Below are positions 22,222-29,120 of a stretch of DNA of 29,120 nt, in pieces. Origin of the DNA: CALCHA01 sp035548175 (GTDB lineage: Bacteria > Planctomycetota > Phycisphaerae > WQYP01); contig DASZTO010000030.1 of the NCBI GenBank assembly GCA_035548175.1, forward strand, positions 1 to 29,120, written 5' to 3'. The notes below the pieces were generated by a model. It saw only the letters and a program-made list of their open reading frames with translations. It searched no databases and was not told the origin of the DNA. Position numbers and translations under genes: made by a program. Positions within the stretch are counted from its first letter, which is position 1, and each line of letters starts with the position of its first letter.

Positions 22222-23343
22222 TCACGCTTCAACCGTCTTCAGCCCCGCCGCGTCAAACTTATACCCCGCCTCCTTCGCAATCTCCCCGAACGCATCGATC
22301 TCCGCCTTCGTAAACAGCAACCCCCCATGCTTCGCCGACAGCGCCGCCGCGTTCGCCTCCATCTGCCCGGGCAAAATCGCCTTCTCGTTCCCATGCCCCA
22401 GAATGTCCGAAATCACCGCCTTCACGTTGTCCTTCTGCGTCCGCCCTTTCACGAAATCCACCGCGATCGCATCCGGCCGCGTGCACTGGAAATAAAAACA
22501 GCATGTCCCCTTCTCACCCGCCGGCACTTTGTCCCACCGATTCCGAATCGTCGGCGTCGACCCGCCAATATACGCCGCATACAACTCGTCGATCAGCGAC
22601 AGCCCATACCCCTTGTGCTGCCCGAACGGAAACAGCGCCTTCACCTTGTTCGGATCGGTCGTCGGATTCCCCGCCTCATCCACGCCCCAGCCCTCCGGTA
22701 CCGCCTTGCCTTCACGAATAAACTGCTGAATCCTACCCATCGCCACCACCGATGTCGCCCAGTCGATGCAGATCGGAAACCCGATCTCCTCCGTCGTCGG
22801 AAATCCCCACGAGTGCGGATTCGTCCCCAGCGTCGGATACCGCCCGCCGAACGGCACCACCTCCGCCAGCGCCGCCGTGCACGCCGTGTACGCGACGTAC
22901 CCCTTCTTCGCCGCATCGATCACATACCCGCCGCCCCACAAATAATGAAACGCATTGTCCACCGCGACGATCCCCGTCCCATACTCATCCGCCAGTTGCA
23001 TGCACCGGTCCATCGCCGCAAACGCCGTCGCCTGCCCCAGCTTCCGGTTCGCATCCCACTTCTCCACCGCCTTGTATTTCGAGGGAATCTTCGTGATCTG
23101 CGCCCCCGGCTTGCACCCGCCGGCCTTCGACCCGAACAACTCATCCAGATGCAGCGCCTTGATCGCATTGTGCGTCTTGATGCCGTGCCACGCCGTCAAC
23201 TCCGAAAACTTCGCCCCCGCAGCGGCTTCATCTTCGGTGTAGCCGCGATGACGATAAGCCGCCTCGACAAGAGCGTTATGAACATTGGTCGGAAGAATGT
23301 AATTCGTGGGCACAAAAGATTCCTTGGAAAAAGTAGCAACCAT
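22222..23343 (-). CDS. Malate/L-lactate-type dehydrogenase (Ldh_2 family oxidoreductase)
   Basis: The 373-residue protein belongs to the NAD(P)-dependent malate/lactate/ureidoglycolate dehydrogenase family, a fold distinct from classical lactate dehydrogenases. Visible signatures are the N-terminal helix region with YTEDEAAAGAKFSELTAWHG, the segment GTGIVAVDNAFHYLWGGGYV corresponding to the family's 'NSxHfGxxGyy' loop, GTNPHSWGFPT, and PFGQHKGYGLSLIDELYAA. Exact substrate cannot be told; malate, lactate, ureidoglycolate and sugar-acid oxidations all occur in the family. The His in HYLWGG is kept while the flanking residues are unusual. The start at 23343 is supported by AAGG 6 nt upstream. 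It begins 1 nt after the stop of the Uma2 gene. Confidence 0.88.
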   Translation of the reverse strand: MVATFSKESFVPTNYILPTNVHNALVEAAYRHRGYTEDEAAAGAKFSELTAWHGIKTHNAIKALHLDELFGSKAGGCKPGAQITKIPSKYKAVEKWDANRKLGQATAFAAMDRCMQLADEYGTGIVAVDNAFHYLWGGGYVIDAAKKGYVAYTACTAALAEVVPFGGRYPTLGTNPHSWGFPTTEEIGFPICIDWATSVVAMGRIQQFIREGKAVPEGWGVDEAGNPTTDPNKVKALFPFGQHKGYGLSLIDELYAAYIGGSTPTIRNRWDKVPAGEKGTCCFYFQCTRPDAIAVDFVKGRTQKDNVKAVISDILGHGNEKAILPGQMEANAAALSAKHGGLLFTKAEIDAFGEIAKEAGYKFDAAGLKTVEA

Positions 23344-23344
23344 T

Positions 23345-24157
23345 TCAGCCTTGCACGCCGAATAAATCGCGCACAGCAAACTCGGCGACCAGCTTGTCCA
23401 GGATGTTCAGCGACACCTGGTCATTGAGCGTGAGTGTCCGGTGCTGGCCAAATGCCGGCATATCCGTCGGACCGCTGGGATCGCTGAATACGTGAAGTTG
23501 CCGATTCGCCAAATCAGCAACCCAATATTGCGACACCCCGTTCCGTGCGTAGGACCGGCGCTTCGGCCCCAGATCCAGCGGCAGGGTCGTATCCGCCACC
23601 TCCACGATCAACCCGATTTCTCCCGGCGTCGGATGCCGCTCCTGAAAGTAAGTCCGCGGCCATATCACCACCGCGAGATCTGGCTCCGGCGTGCTTTCAT
23701 CCAGCGTTACCCCCATCTGCACACGCAGGTACCAGTCTGCGGGTAGCGCCGCACCCAACAGGTCCTGAATCGACGAAAGCACATAGTCGTGTGGGGGATT
23801 GCGGCTCATTTTTTCAACGAGCCAGCCTTCGATCAGTTCGTGACGCTTCGTCGGATCGAGAATACCCGCACGAACGATCTTTGCATATTCCCTGACCGTC
23901 AGACGACGTAGCGGATGGTTCGTCCATGCCGCGCCCTCAGGCCAGATCTCCCGTGGTGGTATGCCCACGGGAACGCCATACGGCGGCACGATGTCGCTCT
24001 TAATCGCAAGAACGCCCCCTATCAATTCGACAGGGTCGTCTTCCGGCAGAATACCCGTCTCGCCAAGCGCAAAGTATTCTTCCACCGTAAACAAATAAAG
24101 GCGCGCACCCACCGCCGGATCATTTCGGCGGTGATAGCTCGGCGCCATCGTGGTCAC
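23345..24157 (-). CDS. Uma2-family (DUF820) putative endonuclease with duplicated N-terminal unit
   Basis: Uma2 proteins have a PD-(D/E)XK restriction-endonuclease-like fold and are abundant in cyanobacteria and planctomycetes; their biological role is unclear. The core motifs are present: EPDLAVV (Asp160), LIVEVADTT (Glu186) and Lys199 in GPKRRSYARNGVSQYWVAD. The usual N-terminal unit appears twice, at 23-52 (TVEEYFALGETGIL...ELIGGVL) and 86-117 (TVREYAKIVRAGIL...ELIEGWLVEKMS), making the protein 270 residues against roughly 190 for typical members. I chose the GTG at 24157 because GGAG lies 7 nt upstream; an ATG at 24148 is too far from it. The stop is 1 nt before the Ldh-type gene start, so translation may be coupled. 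Base composition is more balanced than in neighbouring metabolic genes. Confidence 0.88.
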   Translation of the reverse strand: MTTMAPSYHRRNDPAVGARLYLFTVEEYFALGETGILPEDDPVELIGGVLAIKSDIVPPYGVPVGIPPREIWPEGAAWTNHPLRRLTVREYAKIVRAGILDPTKRHELIEGWLVEKMSRNPPHDYVLSSIQDLLGAALPADWYLRVQMGVTLDESTPEPDLAVVIWPRTYFQERHPTPGEIGLIVEVADTTLPLDLGPKRRSYARNGVSQYWVADLANRQLHVFSDPSGPTDMPAFGQHRTLTLNDQVSLNILDKLVAEFAVRDLFGVQG

Positions 24158-24176
24158 GGTCAGTCTCCTCGGTGAA

Positions 24177-24182
24177 ATTATA
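24177..24182 (-). promoter_or_regulatory. Candidate -10 element for the Uma2 gene
   Basis: On the minus strand this is a perfect TATAAT, 20 nt before the GTG start, in a short AT-rich patch between gnd and the Uma2 gene. No good TTGACA-like element is found 16-18 nt upstream (TTAGGT is the nearest), so this remains tentative. Confidence 0.35.
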
Positions 24183-24228
24183 TCGAAGACCTCACGCCTG
24201 ACCTAATTAGAGCCTGTCACACCCGGTC

Positions 24229-25785
24229 TCAGTGCCCCCCCCCACTGCCTGGCACAATGTCAATCTGCGGCCGCCCCTTCTCCGGCCAGTCCGTATGGAA
24301 AAACTTCCCGCGCGGCGCATCCACACGCTCATACGTATGCGCCCCGAAGTAATCCCGCTGCCCCTGCAGCAGATTCGCCGGCAGCCGCGCCGACCGATAC
24401 CCGTCGTAATACGCCAGCGCCGACATGAACGCCGGCGCCGCCACCCCGTTCGTCGCCGCCAGCGCCACCACCTTGCGCCAATTCCCCTGCCCCATCTGAA
24501 TCTGCTCGTTGAAATAGGGATCCAGCAGCAAATTCACCAGGTTCGCATTCGCCGTGTAAGCGTCCGTGATCTTCTGCAGGAACCGCGCCCGGATGATGCA
24601 CCCGCCGCGGAAAATCGCCGCGATCTCCGCAAAATTCAGCTTCCATTTGTACTCATTCTGCGCCTCCCGCATCAGCTGGAAACCCTGCGCATACGCACAA
24701 ATCTTCGAGCAATACAGTGCATCTCGGATCGCCGCGATCAAATCTTCGCGCTTCCCTCCAAACCACTGCGCCGCCTGCTCCGCGCTCGCCGCATTGGCCG
24801 GGCCCTTCAGCACCTTGCTCGCCTCGACGCGCTCATCCTTCAACGCCGACAGACACCGCGCAAAGACCGCCTCTGCGATCGCGTTCGCCGGTATCCCCAT
24901 GTCCAGCGCGTTTGTGCTCGTCCACTTCCCCGTGCCCTTCTGCCCCGCCGCATCCAGGATGTAATCGACGAGGTATCCCTCCTTATGCACCGGATCGTGC
25001 TGCTGCAGGATGTCCGCCGTGATCTGAATCAGATAGCTGTCCAGCTCGCCCGTATTCCACTGCTCGAACACCTTCCCGATCTCCGGCGCCTTCATCCCCA
25101 GCAGGTTCGACATCAGCGTGTACGCTTCCGAAATCAACTGCATGTCGATGTATTCGATCCCGTTGTGCACCATCTTCACATAATGCCCCGCCCCGTTCGG
25201 CCCCAGGTACGCCGTGCACGGAACCCCGCCTACCACCGGTTTCCCCGGCGCGTAATCCTCCAGCGGCTTGCCCGTCTTCGCGTCCACCTTCGCCGCCACC
25301 GCCTCCCAGATCGGTTTCAAATGCTTCCACGAATCCGGATCGCCCCCCGGCATCATCGACGGCCCGAACCGCGCCCCCACTTCCCCGCCCGAAACCCCCG
25401 ACCCAAAAAACTTGCACTTGCTCGCATACTCCTTCTCCCGCCGAATCGTATCCGTGAACAGCGAATTGCCGCAGTCCGCAACAATGTCGTCCGGCTCCAC
25501 CCCCGCCGCAAAAAGCTGCTTGGTCACCGCATCCACCGCCGGCCCCGCCTTCACCAGAATGATGATCTTCCGCGGCTTCTTGATCGCCGCCACGAACTCC
25601 TCCAGCGTCTCGCACCCCACCAACCCCCCCGGCGGATTCTCCCGCGCGATGAACTTCTTCATCACCTCCGTCGTCCGGTTATACACCGCCACCTTATACC
25701 CATGGTCCGCCATGTTGAGCGCCAAATTCTCGCCCATCACCGCCAAACCGATCAATCCGACATCCGCAACAGCCGTTTTATCCAT
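24229..25785 (-). CDS. gnd: 6-phosphogluconate dehydrogenase (decarboxylating)
   Basis: The enzyme oxidises 6-phosphogluconate to ribulose 5-phosphate and CO2 in the pentose phosphate pathway. The 518 residues begin with the dinucleotide-binding site (VGLIGLAVMGENLALNMADH, including the Asn-Arg-Thr NADP contact in YNRTTEV). The substrate site follows: SGVSGGEVGARFGPSMMPGG and GAGHYVKMVHNGIEYIDMQL with the catalytic Lys and His-Asn pair. The long helical C-terminal half includes the QGQRDYFGAHTYER tail. It is somewhat longer than the E. coli enzyme. The start at 25785 has GGAG 7 nt upstream. The end is unusual: nine consecutive G residues (complement of 24235-24243) encode the Gly run before the final His. 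It lies 19 nt after the BolA-like gene and is probably co-transcribed with it. Confidence 0.96.
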   Translation of the reverse strand: MDKTAVADVGLIGLAVMGENLALNMADHGYKVAVYNRTTEVMKKFIARENPPGGLVGCETLEEFVAAIKKPRKIIILVKAGPAVDAVTKQLFAAGVEPDDIVADCGNSLFTDTIRREKEYASKCKFFGSGVSGGEVGARFGPSMMPGGDPDSWKHLKPIWEAVAAKVDAKTGKPLEDYAPGKPVVGGVPCTAYLGPNGAGHYVKMVHNGIEYIDMQLISEAYTLMSNLLGMKAPEIGKVFEQWNTGELDSYLIQITADILQQHDPVHKEGYLVDYILDAAGQKGTGKWTSTNALDMGIPANAIAEAVFARCLSALKDERVEASKVLKGPANAASAEQAAQWFGGKREDLIAAIRDALYCSKICAYAQGFQLMREAQNEYKWKLNFAEIAAIFRGGCIIRARFLQKITDAYTANANLVNLLLDPYFNEQIQMGQGNWRKVVALAATNGVAAPAFMSALAYYDGYRSARLPANLLQGQRDYFGAHTYERVDAPRGKFFHTDWPEKGRPQIDIVPGSGGGH

Positions 25786-25804
25786 TTCAAGCTCCAAAGT
25801 GCAT

Positions 25805-26110
25805 TCAGTTTGACGATGGCCGGCGAGCCCGTTGCGGACGCGCCGGCAAACCTTCCAAATCCATATCCCATTCATCAGGCGTGTATGCAAACAACATCCC
25901 CACCACCTGCCGTGAATCCTCTCCAAACGCATTTTCCAGTGCGTCCCAGATCTGCCGCTGACGCTTCAGGTCATCACGCCCGCGAAACGAGCGCGAAATG
26001 ATCGACCCGCTCCAACGCGAACCATTCCGCTGCAGCCGAAAGCTCGCATCCGCCAGCTTCAGCTCCTTCGTCAACAATCCCTCCAGCCGTTTCTTGCTCA
26101 CTGATCGCAT
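25805..26110 (-). CDS. BolA-like small protein
   Basis: The 101-residue product resembles BolA-type proteins: an N-terminal helix (KKRLEGLLTKEL), strands (FRLQRNGSRWSGSIISRSF), then FRGRDDLKRQRQIWDAL in the position of the family's 'F.G.s.v.RHR.vy..L' loop and helix. It ends with VVGMLFAYTPDEWD, like the 'tPeEw' end of BolA. The invariant His of the BolA RHR loop is replaced by Gln (KRQR), so iron-sulphur ligation of the classical kind is doubtful. The family call is from pattern only. Its ATG overlaps the end of the HEPN-like gene by 13 nt and has GAGG 5 nt upstream, inside that gene, so the two are almost certainly produced together. Confidence 0.55.
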   Translation of the reverse strand: MRSVSKKRLEGLLTKELKLADASFRLQRNGSRWSGSIISRSFRGRDDLKRQRQIWDALENAFGEDSRQVVGMLFAYTPDEWDMDLEGLPARPQRARRPSSN

Positions 26111-26559
26111 AATGCCTCACAGCGCTTGGCAACTTCCAGACACCAGCCATGATACTCGACGGCGGCTTGGCTGAAATTCCCCCGGCCGGAAATGGCCCCA
26201 ATTCTCCGCCAACGCCTTTCTACGTACCTCGACGGCACAAAACGCATGTCGTTGAACCATAACCGGGCTACCCTGTGTACGTTCACCCGAAACCGTTCGT
26301 CCCGGTCGTCACGCCGTAGCAGACCCAGATTCGCGATCTCCGTCAGCAGATCACGCAGGTCATGACCCGTTTCCAGCGACTTCCGCCCGGCTTTGATGTG
26401 TACGTCTCCCTTCCATATGACCGCTCGCAGCATCCCCTCCACACCCCGTCCCGCCAGATAAATCGCGCCCGCAAACAATCTGCTTCGCTGAAGATTCTGC
26501 GCTTCCAGCAGCCGCTCGTACGCCCCGCTCCGATAGTCATTTTCGCCCAGGTTTGCCAT
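26098..26559 (-). CDS. HEPN-domain-like protein
   Basis: The 153-residue all-helical protein resembles HEPN domains, a fold used by many prokaryotic RNases and nucleotidyltransferase partners. The segment YERLLEAQNLQRSRLFAGAI with YLAGRGVEGMLRAVI matches the first two helices, followed by the characteristic GHDLRDLL. The HEPN RNase motif Rx4-6H could be Arg89-to-His95 in RFRVNVH, but its placement is uncertain. The ATG is 3 nt after the stop of the dehydrogenase gene, so translation is likely coupled. The gene overlaps the BolA-like gene downstream. Base use is more balanced than in the flanking metabolic genes. It may be a toxin-like RNase, a nucleic-acid-processing protein or an inactive relative. 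Confidence 0.6.
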   Translation of the reverse strand: MANLGENDYRSGAYERLLEAQNLQRSRLFAGAIYLAGRGVEGMLRAVIWKGDVHIKAGRKSLETGHDLRDLLTEIANLGLLRRDDRDERFRVNVHRVARLWFNDMRFVPSRYVERRWRRIGAISGRGNFSQAAVEYHGWCLEVAKRCEALCDQ

Positions 26560-26562
26560 GCT

Positions 26563-27528
26563 TCAAAACTTGTTCGCCTGAATGTAATCTTTCCCGCCCT
26601 TCAAAAACTCCACGATATTCTGCACCGCCCGCAACGCCTGCCGCTCCACGCTCTCAAACGTCCGGCTCCCAATGTGCGGCGTCACCAGAATGTTGTCGAT
26701 CTGCGTGAACGGATGATCCTTCGCTGGCGGCTCCTCATTGAGCACGTCCGTGCCGTAGCCGCCCAGGTGCCCGCTCTTGCACGCCTCCGCAATGTCGTTC
26801 TCCACCACCAACCCGCCGCGCGCCGTATTGATGATGTAAGAGCCCTTGCGCATTTTGCCGATCAGATTCTTGTTGATGAACCCGCGATTCGATTCATCCA
26901 GGTTCATGTGCAGCGACACGATATCCGCCTGCGTCACCGCCTCTTCGATCGTGCCCGCGCGCTTCACATCATATTGCTTGGCAAACGCCTCATCCCAATA
27001 CTGGTCATAACCGATCGCGTTCATATCGAACGCCTTCGCCCGCTTGATCACTTCCTTCCCGATCCGCCCCACGCCCAGCACCGAAATCGTCTTCCCCGCC
27101 AGCTCGCTCCCCGTGATCCGCTTCCATCCGCCCGATTTCGTGCTCCGCAGGCTCGGCCAAAAATGCTTCGCCAGCGCGATCATCAGCCCAAACGTGTGCT
27201 CCGCCACCGTCGTATGATTCACCCCGGGCGTGAACAGCACCGGCAATTTCTTGCTCGTCGCATACTTCACGTCGATCGAATCCAGCCCGATCCCATACTT
27301 TGCGATCACCTTCAGCCGCGGCAGCGCCGCATCGATCACCTTCGCCGTGATCTGGTCGTCCCCGTTCAATAGCCCATCAAATCCCCCATCCTTCGTCACC
27401 AGCTCCAGCATCTGCTGTTCCGAGAGCGGCCCCTTCGCCCGCACCGCCTCAAATCCCGATTGCGCCAGCACCTCGTGATGCCGCCCCGGGGTCTCCTGAA
27501 AACTCGCCGTCGTCAATAAAATCCGCAT
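26563..27528 (-). CDS. D-2-hydroxyacid dehydrogenase (phosphoglycerate dehydrogenase-like)
   Basis: The 321-residue enzyme belongs to the NAD-dependent D-isomer-specific 2-hydroxyacid dehydrogenase family. The NAD-binding loop is GVGRIGKEV (152-160), and the catalytic residues are Arg237 (NTARGG), Glu266 (NEEPP) and His285 (TPHIGS). The substrate-side segments IAKYGIGLDSIDV and PGVNHTTVAEHTFGLMIAL look like phosphoglycerate dehydrogenases. It lacks the ACT/ASB regulatory C-terminus of classical SerA. It could catalyse the first step of serine synthesis or act on glyoxylate/hydroxypyruvate-type substrates. The start at 27528 is supported by GGAGAG 8 nt upstream. It heads a run of genes on the minus strand: HEPN-like, BolA-like and gnd follow without gaps of more than 20 nt. 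Confidence 0.9.
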   Translation of the reverse strand: MRILLTTASFQETPGRHHEVLAQSGFEAVRAKGPLSEQQMLELVTKDGGFDGLLNGDDQITAKVIDAALPRLKVIAKYGIGLDSIDVKYATSKKLPVLFTPGVNHTTVAEHTFGLMIALAKHFWPSLRSTKSGGWKRITGSELAGKTISVLGVGRIGKEVIKRAKAFDMNAIGYDQYWDEAFAKQYDVKRAGTIEEAVTQADIVSLHMNLDESNRGFINKNLIGKMRKGSYIINTARGGLVVENDIAEACKSGHLGGYGTDVLNEEPPAKDHPFTQIDNILVTPHIGSRTFESVERQALRAVQNIVEFLKGGKDYIQANKF

Positions 27529-27637
27529 GCGATGAACTCTCCTCACGCCAGGAAATCCCCACGCCCCCGCGCAAGCGAAAAATAGTACCACCGACCCGAA
27601 CCACCGGCAACGTCGGCGCTCCGCAAAACGCTCCAGC

Positions 27638-27667
27638 AAAAAAGCCCGCGCGACATCTCGCGCGGGC
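27638..27667 (-). terminator. Strong intrinsic terminator after gap
   Basis: Read on the minus strand, a perfect 10-bp stem (27658-27667 with 27644-27653, arms GCCCGCGCGA and its complement) with a 4-nt loop is followed by six T residues (27638-27643). It lies 31 nt after the gap stop codon and clearly separates gap from the dehydrogenase gene downstream. Confidence 0.92.
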
Positions 27668-27698
27668 TTCATTCACTGCATCCTGCCGCAAACGCCCC

Positions 27699-28721
27699 TT
27701 ACAGTATCCCGTCCTTCTTCGCCATGAACTTCAGCAAGTCCACGACGCGGTTGGAATAACCCCACTCGTTGTCATACCACGAAACCAGCTTGAAGAACGT
27801 CGGGTTCAGCTCAATGCCCGCCGTCGCATCGTATATCGACGACCGCGGATCATGCACAAAGTCCGTCGACACGACCTGCTCCTCGGTATACCCGAGAATC
27901 CCCTTCATCGCCCCTTCCGATGCCGACTTGATCGCCGCGTTGATCTCCGCCATCGACGTCGGCTTCTTCACCTTCACCGTCAGATCCACCACCGACACGT
28001 CCGGCGTCGGAACCCGGAATGCCATCCCGGTGATCTTCCCCTTCAATTCCGGAATCACCAGCGTCGCCGCCTTCGCAGCGCCCGTCGCCGCAGGAATCAC
28101 GTTCTGTCCCGCCCCGCGACCGCCGCGCCAATCCTTTTTCGAAGGACCGTCCACCGTCGGCTGCGTCGCCGTCGCCGCGTGCACTGTCGTCATCAGCGCT
28201 TCTTCAATCCCGAAGCTGTCGTTGATCACCTTCGCCAGCGGCGCCAGGCAGTTCGTCGTGCAGCTCGCATTCGAAACGATCGTGTCCGTTTCCTTGTTGA
28301 ACTTGCTCTCGTTCACGCCCAGCACGAACGTCGGCGTCTCTTTGTCCTTCGCCGGCGCCGAAATGACCACCCGCTTCGCCCCCGCCGTCAGGTGCTTGCT
28401 CGCGCCTTCCCGATCCGTGAACAGCCCCGTCGATTCCACCACGTAATCGACCTTCAAATCCTTCCACGGCAGCGTCGCCGGATCCTTGATCGCCGTGCAC
28501 TTCACAAAATGCCCGTCCACCGTGATCCCCTCCGCCGACGCTTCCACCTTCCCGTTGTAGCGCCCGTGCGTCGAATCATGCTTCAGCAGGTACGCCAGAT
28601 TCTCCGGCGGCACCAGATCGTTGATCCCCACAAACTCAATGTTCGGATCCCCAACCCCCGCCCGGAACACCAACCGCCCAATCCGACCAAACCCGTTAAT
28701 CCCAACACGCAACTTCGCCAT
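27699..28721 (-). CDS. gap: Glyceraldehyde-3-phosphate dehydrogenase, type I
   Basis: The enzyme converts glyceraldehyde 3-phosphate to 1,3-bisphosphoglycerate with NAD in glycolysis, or the reverse. The 340-residue chain shows the NAD site VGINGFGRIGRLVFR (6-20), Asp35 after the second strand (GINDL, favouring NAD), and the active site SNASCTTNCLAP with Cys154 and His181 (TTVHAATATQ). The phosphate-binding part DWRGGRGAGQNVIPAATGA and the C-terminal SWYDNEWGYSNRVVDL are also clear. Length and motifs are standard. The start at 28721 has AGGAG 8 nt upstream; the frame open to 28841 is not credible. It is a single-gene unit: a terminator follows it and a 399-nt non-coding region with direct and inverted repeats precedes it. 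Confidence 0.97.
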   Translation of the reverse strand: MAKLRVGINGFGRIGRLVFRAGVGDPNIEFVGINDLVPPENLAYLLKHDSTHGRYNGKVEASAEGITVDGHFVKCTAIKDPATLPWKDLKVDYVVESTGLFTDREGASKHLTAGAKRVVISAPAKDKETPTFVLGVNESKFNKETDTIVSNASCTTNCLAPLAKVINDSFGIEEALMTTVHAATATQPTVDGPSKKDWRGGRGAGQNVIPAATGAAKAATLVIPELKGKITGMAFRVPTPDVSVVDLTVKVKKPTSMAEINAAIKSASEGAMKGILGYTEEQVVSTDFVHDPRSSIYDATAGIELNPTFFKLVSWYDNEWGYSNRVVDLLKFMAKKDGIL

Positions 28722-28847
28722 GACAGCAACTCCTGTGAACTCTTGCACGCAGGCGCTATAAGCACCAACCGGGGCAGCCCGCCTGCGTCTGGCCAAGCGG
28801 TTCACTCTAGCGGTTCCCGCCCGCCCCAGCAAGGTTCGCAAAACAGA

Positions 28848-28889
28848 TTGTCACTCGTGGCATGCGCGTTGTCACTCCTGGCATGCGCG
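28848..28889. repeat. Two tandem 21-bp copies upstream of gap
   Basis: TTGTCACTCGTGGCATGCGCG (28848-28868, first 20 bases decisive) is followed without gap by a copy differing at one base (28869-28889). The period of 21 bp is two helical turns, so a regulator could bind both copies on one face. They lie 127-168 nt before the gap start codon. Confidence 0.85.
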
Positions 28890-28981
28890 TCCCCGCCCAC
28901 GCCGGCCCAGAGGCCGCTGAGACAATGCGGATCCGCATGAGCCGTTCCCACCCCACCCTCTTCTCGCAAACCCGCCAAACC

Positions 28982-29005
28982 GGGTGCATGTCCGTACTTG
29001 CACCC
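28982..29005. repeat. Inverted repeat upstream of gap
   Basis: GGGTGCA (28982-28988) and TGCACCC (28999-29005) are perfect complements around a 10-nt centre. There is no adjacent T tract. It could be an operator or a remnant of a dispersed repeat. Confidence 0.6.
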
Positions 29006-29013
29006 TAAGCGGC

Positions 29014-29027
29014 GGCTGAATTCAGCC
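29014..29027. repeat. 14-bp perfect palindrome
   Basis: GGCTGAATTCAGCC reads the same on both strands and is flanked by further GC-rich partly matching arms (GCGGC on the left, GCCGC on the right, offset by a few bases). With the inverted repeat just before it, it may form a double hairpin. No function is evident. Confidence 0.6.
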
Positions 29028-29120
29028 GGCCGCCGCCGACGGCGTGGCGGTGGGGACGGGGGAGATTCCAGTATTTTTCCGCCCGGCCGTCATCGCAGAG
29101 ATACGCGGCGCGAATCTGCT

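Larger units (their letters stand above)
28722..29120. other. Non-coding region upstream of gap
   Basis: I find no credible gene in these 399 nt up to the window edge. The region holds a 21-bp tandem repeat (28848-28889), an inverted repeat (28982-29005) and a 14-bp palindrome (29014-29027). The gap promoter should lie here, but no convincing -35/-10 pair was found. Confidence 0.6.

Noticed and set aside
1..29120. CRISPR array, tRNA, rRNA, integrase or transposase
   Set aside because: No regularly spaced direct repeats, cloverleaf, rRNA-like sequence or recognisable recombinase was seen on either strand.

Overview
This is a very GC-rich bacterial chromosomal segment of about 29 kb. It most resembles a Planctomycetota (Phycisphaerae-like) genome. 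That is an inference from several traits: a minimal Tad/Flp pilus locus with unusual large subunits, a fused SecDF with an inserted coiled coil, and dispersed palindromic repeats of the kind whose translation reads TTENTEGTE. No rRNA or tRNA gene and no CRISPR array was recognised, and there is no obvious insertion sequence.

Left part (1-14483, mostly + strand): a Tad-type pilus locus. It holds a partial unknown protein, a 1012-residue single-pass membrane protein, the CpaF/TadA ATPase, a small secreted coiled-coil protein, two tiny Flp-type prepilins, the TadV/CpaA prepilin peptidase, and three TadE/TadG-like pseudopilins. A paralogue of the coiled-coil protein closes the locus on the opposite strand. 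No TadB/TadC platform proteins, secretin or CpaB are visible, so those must lie outside the window. An OmpR-type response regulator and its sensor kinase follow as an overlapping pair.

Middle (14567-21611, - strand): a run of export and translation genes in transcription order yajC, secDF, a membrane-anchored LysM protein and serS. A good intrinsic terminator lies between the LysM gene and serS. The serS stop codon lies inside a dispersed repeat that is also found before cpaF.

Right part (21764-28721): a decayed DUF4160 gene next to an intact DUF2442 gene (+ strand). The - strand then carries, in transcription order, gap (GAPDH) with a strong terminator; a 2-hydroxyacid dehydrogenase, a HEPN-like gene, a BolA-like gene and gnd as a tightly packed run; and a Uma2-family nuclease followed after 1 nt by a malate/lactate-type dehydrogenase. 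The accessory genes (DUF4160/DUF2442, Uma2, HEPN/BolA-like) look compositionally different from their surroundings.

The + strand is rich in C relative to G almost throughout, whichever strand the gene is on. Plus-strand genes therefore use C-ending codons and minus-strand genes use G/T-ending codons. This fits a strong replication-strand bias with the minus strand leading. It also explains the many long antisense open frames, which are not annotated here.
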